From Microstegium vimineum (Eukaryota; Streptophyta; Magnoliopsida; Poales; Poaceae), in NCBI GenBank assembly GCA_022036555.1, contig CM039140.1:1054001-1118000 (forward strand): 64,000 bases of DNA, given 5' to 3'. The position numbers and the translations under genes were made by a program. Position 1 is the stretch's first letter. Each line of letters starts with the position of its first letter. The notes under the pieces were generated by a model. That model saw only the letters and a program-made list of their open reading frames with translations. It was not told the DNA's origin and searched no databases. Positions 56,204 through 64,000 of this stretch are shown here, piece by piece.

Positions 56204-57466
56204 TCACTTCGAACGGCTTGATGAGGCTGATCGCACAACCGCATCACCACCAGGATAGAACACCGCCATATTTGCATTGCCATCAATGACTCCACCTTCA
56301 ACAATGCTTCCTTTCAGCTTGTATTGGTGCACATCTAACTTCTCACCAATCATGATTGTCTTGCCTCCATGCATAACTCTTAAGGTCTTCTTATCAGGAA
56401 TCGCCTGATACAACCAGCCTTCTTCATGCAATAAACCAAGCGAAATCAGATTCCTAGTTAGCCCTGGCACATGCTTCACACCCTTAAGCAGCATCTCTTC
56501 ACCGTCATACAACTTGAACTTGATGTCGCCCACTCCTTCAGCAAGATAGCTTGAACCATCTCCTAAGTAAGCAAAACCACTTTCTTTCTTAGTGTATGAC
56601 GAGAATAACTCCTTCTTTGATGTTGTATGAAACGAGCTAGCAGAATCTAACAACCACGCTTCACAAGACTCTTTACTTGACACCATGAGAAGTTCACCAT
56701 CGCTATCCGAGTCATCTTTCTTATTGGCAATCACAATACTTATGGACCCTCCATCCTTCTTCAGTTTTGGACAGTTCCTCTTCACATGTCCAAAGTCGCC
56801 ACACTTATAGCACCGCGGACCCTTCTTGTTGCCTCTCTTATCTTCCACACTACGATCACCTCTGACTAGGTAAGCATCACCAAAAGAATCTTCTATTGCA
56901 TTGTTCTTTCTCCTTTGATCATGAGCAAGCAACGCAACAACAATGTCCTCCACCTTGATGTCTTCCTTCCCATACGTCAGCGTAATAACCAAGTGCTCAT
57001 AAAACCTCGGCAACGAACACAAAAGAATAATAGCCCTGTCTTCATCATCAATCTTCACCTCAACCTTCACAAGATCAGCAACCAATTGATTGAAGACATT
57101 GATGTGCTCTGCAAGATTTGACCCCTTCTGTATCTTCAAGCCAAACAATTTTTGCTTCAGATACAGCTTCTGAGTCACCGTCTTGGACATGAACTGACTG
57201 ACCAACTTGTCCTAAATTTTCTTCGGCGAAATTTCCTCCATGACATGGTACATGATCTGATCAGAGAAACATAACCTGATAGTCGCACATGCCTGCGTCT
57301 GCATCTCCTCCCACTTGTCATCATCTACCTTCTTCGGCTTAATCCCCCTGAGCACCTTCGAGATACTCTGTTGAGCCAACAGATCCTTCACCCTCGTCTA
57401 CCACAGCCCGAAGTTCCCGGTGTCATCGAACCTCGCCACCTCAAACTTGGACGACATTGACGCCAT
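56204..57466 (-). pseudogene. Ty1/copia gag-protease pseudogene
   Basis: From ATG 57466 (MASMSSKFEVARFDD) a copia gag reads down the minus strand with two in-frame stops in the N-terminal part (after FGLW and after SPKKI), and then is open to 56204. It has a CCHC zinc knuckle CYKCGDFGHVKRNC (C-x2-C-x4-H-x4-C), an aspartic-protease site reading WLLDSASSFH instead of the usual D-S-G-A/C-S, and the GAG-pre-integrase region (NLISLGLLHEEGW). Integrase and reverse transcriptase are missing. It is non-functional. Confidence 0.85.
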
Positions 57467-57637
57467 CTGCCTGTTGCCACAGATCGCCGAAAAACACGTA
57501 CCTTATATATGCCCGTGTGCTCGCTCCACGCGCACCAAGCACGTCACCCACGCGCTTGATCCTCGTCGCAGCACACACCTCCCGCACGTGTTGTGATCCG
57601 TCGTATGTCGCCGCCACCGCCGTACACCGCCTGTGCA

Positions 57638-58744
57638 CAGCCACGCCGCTTGCAAGCCTCATCGATTATCCCGCCGCTCGCACACGACGAAATCAACCCG
57701 CTTGAGCGCCGCCTGTTGTTCGTCTTCAACCGTTGTAGATACCGGTCACGAACAGCTCAAGATTGCTTTTGATGCCTCTTGTATGCCCGCATGCATGTTC
57801 TGGAATCAACTACGTAGCCCACTAGGAGATTAACTGCCATACGGAACTAAGTCTGGATCAATTTTGTCACCGATCCTTCCAACTGTTGTTCCCGTATTGA
57901 AAATCACCTGGCCGCGGTGTTGTTCCCGTATTGAAAATCACGGGGCCGCTGGCTCGCCACGTAGACATCGAGTCACATATGCGAGCACAGCCACGCCGCT
58001 TGCAAGCCTCATCGATTATCCCGCCGCTCGCACACGACGAAATCAACCCGCTTGAGCGCCGCCTGTTGTTCGTCTTCAACCGTTGTAGATACCGGTCACG
58101 AACAGCTCAAGATTGCTTTTGATGCCTCTTGTATGCCCGCATGCATGTTCTGGAATCAACTACGTAGCCCACTAGGAGATTAACTGCCATACGGAACTAA
58201 GTCTGGATCAATTTTGTCACCGATCCTTCCAACTGTTGTTCCCGTATTGAAAATCACCTGGCCGCGGTGTTGTTCCCGTATTGAAAATCACGGGGCCGCT
58301 GGCTCGCCACGTAGACATCGAGTCACATATGCGAGCACAGCCACGCCGCTTGCACGCTGGCTCGCCACGTAGACATCGAGTCACATATGCGAGCACAGCC
58401 ACGCCGCTTGCAAGCCTCATCGATTATCCCGCCGCTCGCACACGACGAAATCAACCCGCTTGAGCGCCGCCTGTTGTTCGTCTTCAACCGTTGTAGATAC
58501 CGGTCACGAACAGCTCAAGATTGCTTTTGATGCCTCTTGTATGCCCGCATGCATGTTCTGGAATCAACTACGTAGCCCACTAGGAGATTAACTGCCATAC
58601 GGAACTAAGTCTGGATCAATTTTGTCACCGATCCTTCCAACTGTTGTTCCCGTATTGAAAATCACCTGGCCGCGGTGTTGTTCCCGTATTGAAAATCACG
58701 GGGCCGCTGGCTCGCCACGTAGACATCGAGTCACATATGCGAGC
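57638..58744. repeat. 350-bp tandem repeats, three units plus a 58-bp partial
   Basis: cagccacgccgcttgca begins at 57638, 57988, 58338 and 58396. The first two intervals are exactly 350 bp; the third is only 58 bp (a partial duplication); then a third full unit follows. Copies are almost identical, so amplification is recent. Each unit contains a 24-bp internal direct repeat (57884-57907 and 57918-57941). The array occupies the leader between the right LTR and gag. Confidence 0.9.
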
Positions 58745-58778
58745 TTTGGTGTAGAACATATCCATCGCACCTCCCACG

Positions 58779-58955
58779 ATAGCTCGCTATACCCACGAGC
58801 CGGCGCCCCTCGGGCCCAAGTCCACCGGAGCCCACAACATATCAGGCCCTGGGCCTAACTCAACCCAAAAGACTAGCCTGATAGATGAGGGTTACCCCCA
58901 CCTTATATGTTGTGCTCCCCCACCATCAATTATCGATATGGGACTAAACCCAACA
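58779..58955 (-). repeat. Outer LTR, right copy (partial)
   Basis: Repeats most of 55357-55536 with scattered substitutions (for example atcgatgtggg against atcgatatggg). The inner end diverges before the expected CCTAACA, so this copy is incomplete or recombined. Confidence 0.7.
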
Positions 58956-58960
58956 CAAAC

Positions 58961-59924
58961 AACTTGGGTTCGATTTGCACAGGCCTTTCATGTCTTTGCT
59001 CGAACGCAGACAAATTGAGCTCCTAAAACAATGGAATGCGTCGATGTGAATCTTAACGAACCAGGTACTACTTTTACTGACAGAAATGCATGCGTGCAGC
59101 ATGCTCGCGGCGGACACAGCAGCTTTAACCAGTTCAGACTTCAGACAGAGATGCGTGCATGGGTTTGCTCAAAGACAGAGGAGATGCATCATACATGGCT
59201 CGTCTTTAGATCAGCCACCGTTCCTCATGCGATTCCACATTGTTCTTCATGCTTACTAGGAGATGTCAGATGTGCTTGGCATTTCACATTTGGCCATTTG
59301 GGCCTTGATGCTGGGTAAAGAGGGTTGAAACTAGCGGCTGGATGCCTGGATAGAATATTGCTCTGCATGCGTGCGCAACGCGACGAGCACATGGGAGTTG
59401 GGAGTTGGAAAAGCGCATCCGTCCATGCATGCAAACCAAAAAACACGGTGGGAATAGTCCTCACTATAATATAATGAGAATGTGTAGCTGATGAGTGGAC
59501 CATATTACAAATACAATGGGTAGATGTACTGTTATAATAACACGTGGCCCCACATGTAAACCAAACAATCACTACCATGTTCCCGTAGGGATAGTCTTCA
59601 CCTAACTTTTTCTCCGATGATTAGGGAGGGGCAGGGCGGTCGGGGTAGGCCGAGAACCTACCGGGGTTATTCAAATGGCCGGCGGTTGTCCGCATGGCGC
59701 CAGTTTTCCGGCTGGTGTTCCGCGCCCTGCGTTCTGCTGCTCGCCACTGATGGACAAGCACACGTTTGCATGATTGCGCCTTGCATTATAAACAGGGAAC
59801 TAGAGAAAAAAAGATGATGGCGTGATGATTGTTCAGGGCAGACAGGGCTTTTGATCTTTCGAGGGGGGAAAAGGATTGTTCAGAGCTTGTACGTGCGCTT
59901 CCTACCTGTAGTAGCTCGAATCTA
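58961..59924. other. Spacer including the duplicated flank (copy 2)
   Basis: 59640-59755 matches 48160-48300 (the outer end of the UBL segmental duplication). The rest shows no gene; its short frames have no recognisable domains. Confidence 0.5.
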
Positions 59925-60469
59925 CTCCCTCTAGTTTGCAAATACTCTGGTTTGGACAACACCATGCATATATGTATAGTCCTCAAAACATAGTTTTGAC
60001 CACTATTTTCTATTAGAAACAAATATACATATACGTCCAAACAAATTCATGTCTCATGAGAGTGTTTTCCATGACAAATCTATGCATATAGTCTTCAGGT
60101 TTATAAAGTACCACCTCTGTCCTAAATTATAGATCATTCCAAAAATCTTGGAAAGTTAAAATGTCTCAAGTTTAACCAAATTTATATAATACGATAATAA
60201 CATTTATGATACCAATTAAATATCATTAGATTCTTCATTAAGTATATTTTTATAATATATCTATTTAATGTGATAAATCCTTGTATATCTCTCTATAATT
60301 TTGGTCAAACTTGAGATCAACTGACTCTTAAAGATTTGAAAATGATTTATAATTTGGAATGGAGGGAGTATTAGTTTAAAAGTTATTTGTAATCAAAGTT
60401 TAAAAGGTTTGACCCAAATTAAGCCTTGTCCCAAATATCAAGTATTTGCGAATTTCAAACTAGAGGGAG
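59925..60469. mobile_element. Stowaway-like MITE containing a nested MITE
   Basis: Outer ends CTCCCTCTAGTTTGCAAATA (59925) and, inverted, CAAACTAGAGGGAG (ending 60469) are flanked by TA (59923-59924, 60470-60471). Subtracting the inner element and its TA leaves about 285 bp. Confidence 0.75.
60111..60368. mobile_element. Inner Stowaway-like MITE
   Basis: Ends ccacctctgtcctaaattat and ataatttggaatggagggag are imperfect inverted repeats, flanked by TA (60109-60110 and 60369-60370). 258 bp, AT-rich, no coding capacity. The same family as the remnant at 12108. Confidence 0.8.
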
Positions 60470-60471
60470 TA

Positions 60472-61595
60472 ACAATAATATATATAGTAGCCTACTACAC
60501 TAGCACGTTATTAAACAAAACCGTAATAAGGTTTTAGTAATAGTTTATTGTTATGGTTCAGGCTTTAGGGAGCTTTAGCGGTGGTTAAGGCAACATGTGG
60601 GGCTAGCTTGACATGCATGTTGGTTTGGACTCAGGTCTAAGTCCAAGACATCTGTCTAAATTAATATTTTAAGTTATCTTTTGCGCCATACATGCACAGT
60701 TGTGATGATCTTTGTGAGACAAGCATACGTGTAAGTCATTAGGTGTTCGTAGTAGGCCGACTGGTTGGCTTCGAGAACTGAAAGCATAAAGACGAATTTA
60801 TTGTTAATTTGAAGGGTCAACAACTTATAATTAGCTACGGCACAGGGGAAAAGCGATAGATATAATACTTTTGCTCATCATTAGCACAGCTATCTGAGGC
60901 ACTACAAAAGGTTTGGCGCTCTTTTGAGTATAGATAATATCCCACCCAAAATCTCCCACATGGTCTAGTTAGTGAGCAAACGGAAACTAAAGAGAAACTA
61001 AAGGGGTGTGTTTGGTTCATGTTTAAGATCTAGCCTAGCTAGCCAACTAGGTCTGAGCAGCCAAAGTTTAGCTTCAACAATGCATCATACATTTGTTTAG
61101 ATGCAATGCCTAGCTTAGCCTGGCTTTCTTATGGGTCTGTTTGGTTGGATGCTTTGTCGACGTATAATCACCACATCTATGAGCGTGTAGGTTTACCCCT
61201 ATTGAAACATTTCGTCGTACAATTGCTGAGCGGATCATGCTTCCTCTCTCTCTCTTTTGCCTTCTCTTGATCTCCTAACTTTTCGCATACCTCCCGCCGC
61301 CCTGACGGTGTCAACCCACACGGGCTCGAAACTGTTTGAATAAGCGGTCAGATTTGAAAGAGTTTGCACGACCATGACGGAGGTCATGTAGGAGCTCCGC
61401 TACACAAGCTCCACGGGCGCCTTGTCATGACCTTGTCGTGCGAGATCGTGTCGTGCGAGACGTCTCAGCGCCACGTGAGCCCTGTCGGGAGACCCCATCA
61501 CCGCAATCTTGGAGGAGGTGGGGTGAGCGGTGGCTCGTGAGCGTGGAGGAGGTCGAGGTGGAATGACATGCGAGCGCAGAGGGGTTGGAGGTGCG
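60472..61595. other. Spacer, no gene seen
   Basis: 60990-61160 has gtgtgtttggttcatg and gtctgtttggttggatg stretches of the type found at MITE ends, but a clean pair was not defined. 61300-61595 is GC-rich without a supported exon. Confidence 0.4.
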
Positions 61596-61603
61596 GCGAC
61601 ATG

Positions 61604-62285
61604 CAGTGCCGGTCCTATGATTTTGAGGGCCCTCTGGCGAACTCATCGTGACGGTTCATCTAGATCATATATAAAATCTTATAATATTTAGATAGCAATC
61701 GGTACCCATAACAAATTTTAGAATCTTAGGCATAAAAACTTATGTGTATCACCTTGTTATGAATGAATAAACTGATCTTCTTAATTTTTTTTCGTTTTCT
61801 TTTGCAGCCTCTCATATAAGTTTTTAAAGTAACATTCTAAAATTTTAACACCTAAATTAGAAGAAAAATATGAGTATAAATTGCAATTACTAGAAGTCTA
61901 TAATACTATAAAAATAATTAGTTTAGATTAATTATTGAACAAGGAAAAATAAGGTAGCCTGAACGGCCCCTTATAGAATTCGTAGTACGCAGTTCACTGT
62001 TCACTTGTCTCATCATGTCTTGTAGTCCTATTCTCGATCCTCAACCCAGTAAGCAGCAGTACAGCCATACAAGATGCCATCTTTGCTCTTCCCCAGTCAA
62101 AAACGTGCACGATGCACGCGCACAGCTCCTCGTTTATAAGGAAAGAAAGAGGCCGGTAATTTCTGATCTCCTGAAATGACATATATTTAATATCTTTTGT
62201 GGGATTTTATACCTATACTTGGGCCCCTAACTTGCTTGGGCCCTCGGCCGTCGCACACTCCGCCCTCCCCCTAGGGCCGGCCCTG
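61604..62285. mobile_element. hAT-type element with perfect 8-bp target duplication
   Basis: gcgacatg occurs at 61596-61603 and 62286-62293. The termini are CAGTGCCGGTCCTA and, at the right end inverted, CAGGGCCGGCCCTA, with gagggccc/gggccct blocks just inside. 682 bp, AT-rich centre, no transposase: a non-autonomous hAT element. Confidence 0.87.
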
Positions 62286-62358
62286 GCGACATGCGAGCGC
62301 TGAGTGGGTGAAGGAATGACATACGAGCGCTGAGCACTGAGGTGGATACATGTGCATC

Positions 62359-63863
62359 CACTACTACATAATTTATTTTGTATAACACTTGAGTTTTATT
62401 ATCCACTACTACATAATTTATTTTACATTAGCACTTGGGTTTTATTAACCGTAGCGGTTAAATATAGAAACCACCATGGTTAAACGAGTCATTAACCGAG
62501 GTGGTTATTTTTTTCTAACTGTGGTGGTCATAGGTAACCGCCACGGTTAATGAATTTACGAAGGCGGTCTTCTAAATTCAACCGCCTCCTAAAATAAGGG
62601 CCCAACTACTAGCCCAAAAAGCCCAAAGTGTCGGGCTTATATATATTATATATATAAACCCTAAACCCTAAACCCTTATATATATATATAACATATTAGG
62701 GTTTTCCCCCTCCCTCCCTCCCCCATCCCGGCGCCCCTCCCTTCCCTCACCCTCCCAGGCGCCCCTCCCCTTCCCGGCCGGACTCGAGCGCAAGGGCGGT
62801 GCGGGGCCGCGCGACGGCGACGCGAGGCCGCCCCCACCGGCGGTTCCCCTCCACCACCGGTGGCTCCCCTCCCTCTGCCCTCTCTCTCTCTCTCTGCCTC
62901 CGAGGCCTTGGCGGCGCGAGACCGTGCGGGCCGCGCTAGGCCGGCACAGCACGAGGCGGGGGCGACGCGACTGGCGAGGCGGGGCTGCACGAGGCTACCA
63001 GGGGACCGCGCGGGCGGCGTCAAGGCCGCGCGGGCCAGTAGCCCACTTGGGTTTTATTAACCGTAGCGGTTAAATATAGAAACCACCATGGTTAAACGAG
63101 TCATTAACCGAGGTGCTTATTTTTTTTCTAACCGTGGTGGTCATAGGTAACCGCCACGGTTAATGAATTTACCAAGGCGGTCTTCTAAATTCAACCGCCT
63201 CCTAAAATAAGGGCCCAACTACTAGCCCAAAAAGCCCAAAGTGTCGGGCTTATATATATATATATATATATATATATAACATATTAGGGTTTCTCCCCCT
63301 CCCTCCCTCCCCCATCCCGGCGCCCCTCCCTCCCCTCCCTCAGCCCACTCCCTCCCACCCCCATCCCGGCGCCCCTCCCTTCCCTCACCCTCCCTCCCCT
63401 CCTAGGCGCCCCTCCCCTTCCCGGCCGGACTCGAGCGCAAAGGCGGTGCGGGGCCGCGCGACGGCGACCCGAGGCCCCCCCATCGGCGGCTCCCCTCCAC
63501 CACCGGTGGCTCCCCTCCCTCTGCCCTCTCTCTCTCTCTCTGCCTCCGAGGCCTTGGCGGCGCGCGACCGCGCGGGCCGCGCTAGGCCGGCACAGCACGA
63601 GGCGGGGGCGACGCGACTGGCAAGGCGGGGCTGCACGAGGCTGCCAGGGGACCGCGCGGGCGGCGTCAGGGCCGCGCGGGCCAGTAGCCCAGATCCAGCC
63701 CTAACCAAGTCTGAATCTAGGCTTTTTTTTGTTTTTTTATTCCATTAACCGTAGCGGTCTTCCAACCGCCACGGTTAATGCTCCTATTAATCGTGGTCAT
63801 TGATCCGTGGCGGCCACGGTTAATTAATTTTGACCGTCACGGTTAATCATTTATGTAGTACTG
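62359..63863. mobile_element. Non-autonomous CACTA element
   Basis: Left terminus CACTACTACATAA, right terminus inverted CAGTACTACATAA (12 of 13), flanked by ATC on both sides (62356-62358 and 63864-63866), the 3-bp CACTA target duplication. Subterminal regions are packed with accgtagcggtta / accgccacggtta words in both orientations, the kind of sites bound by CACTA TnpA-type proteins. 1505 bp; no transposase. The left terminus is itself duplicated (62359 and 62404) and the interior holds a duplicated module of about 612 bp. Confidence 0.88.
62433..63687. repeat. Duplicated 612-bp module inside the CACTA element
   Basis: acttgggttttattaaccgt begins at 62433 and 63045 and the following roughly 610-640 bp are nearly identical. 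Each holds a subterminal motif cluster, a (TA)n tract, a CT-rich tract, and a GC-rich block ending gcgcgggccagtagccca. Copy 1 has three AAACCCT telomere-like units (62655-62676) that copy 2 lacks; copy 2 has extra ctccctccc repeats. Confidence 0.85.
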
Positions 63864-64000
63864 ATCCAAACAAGACTTTAGGTGAGCTCGAGAGAAAACA
63901 TCACGAATGTCTTGAGAGATGGTAATTAGCTATAACTATAGCTATAGCTAGCCGACATGGATCCTCTATACAGAGAATGGACACCAAACTGATCATCATG

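Larger units (their letters stand above)
55334..58955 (-). mobile_element. Composite retroelement upstream of paralogue 2
   Basis: Flanks are caaat (55329-55333) and caaac (58956-58960), a 4-of-5 target duplication. Read on the minus strand, both outer ends begin TGTTGGGTTTAGTCCCA (ends 58955 and 55536) and share about 180 bp, ending 55334 in CCTAACA on the left copy. The interior holds 350-bp tandem repeats, a copia gag-protease pseudogene, a second, unrelated LTR-like block (55728-56114) and a tRNA-Met-type primer-binding site. Reverse transcriptase and integrase are missing. The small outer repeats resemble TRIM-type LTRs. How the parts were joined is not resolved. Confidence 0.65.

Noticed and set aside
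57457..58463. Repeated 60-80 codon frames on both strands
   Set aside because: They are the same 350-bp tandem repeat read in different frames.
57638..58744. CRISPR-like array
   Set aside because: Units are long (350 bp) and continuous with no distinct spacers; plant retroelement context.
62655..62676. Telomere or chromosome end
   Set aside because: Only three units inside a transposon.

Overview
The window looks like an intergenic-rich stretch of a grass (Poaceae) nuclear genome, probably a panicoid of the sorghum/sugarcane type. That is inferred from multi-exon genes with GT-AG introns, Tourist and Stowaway MITEs, a Helitron carrying gene fragments, long-LTR Ty3/gypsy elements, 5'-truncated LINEs and a CACTA element. 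The species cannot be fixed from sequence alone. There are no bacterial-style operons, CRISPR arrays, or tRNA or rRNA genes that I can see.

Only three protein-coding genes are well supported. (1) At 8544-12060 (+), a ten-exon gene encodes a 593-residue multi-pass membrane protein of the uncharacterised plant family typified by Arabidopsis At3g27390. (2) and (3) At 45876-47053 (-) and 53760-55017 (-), two two-exon paralogues each encode 162 residues. They are short ubiquitin-like proteins related to the N-terminal half of plant BAG co-chaperones but with no BAG domain. Identical exon lengths (259 and 230 nt), similar promoters and a shared upstream flank show a tandem segmental duplication.

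Layout. 1-17800: a large inverted duplication (left arm about 1-2530, right arm about 14214-17800) brackets a 4.1 kb Helitron candidate (3340-7447) and gene 1. The left arm carries a hAT MITE and a Tourist MITE; the right arm has an internally triplicated module. 18240-21800: a decayed LINE reverse-transcriptase piece, and a third copy of part of the arm split by a Ty3/gypsy polyprotein tail. 21830-26090: a 4.2 kb LTR with a tRNA-Met primer-binding site. 26189-26465: an Ac-like hAT MITE. 27366-31059: a 3.7 kb solo LTR with a perfect 5-bp target duplication. 31100-31900: a decayed zinc-knuckle/DUF4283-like gene. 32140-33750: nested small elements and a LINE tail. 36250-38400: a long inverted repeat. 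38541-40517: a 980-bp tandem duplication. 41499-44374: a Ty3/gypsy element with an exact GGTAC target duplication and a large internal deletion. 45160-55220: the ubiquitin-like gene pair, with two LINE insertions that keep their target duplications and a retrotransposon LTR-like region with a dense motif array. 55334-58955: a composite retroelement (small LTRs, copia gag-protease pseudogene, 350-bp tandem repeats) inserted just upstream of paralogue 2. 59925-63863: a MITE nested in a MITE, a hAT element with an 8-bp duplication, and a non-autonomous CACTA element with a duplicated module.

The genes do not form a pathway. The main story is how transposition and segmental duplication have built and rearranged the space around three small single-copy or duplicated genes.
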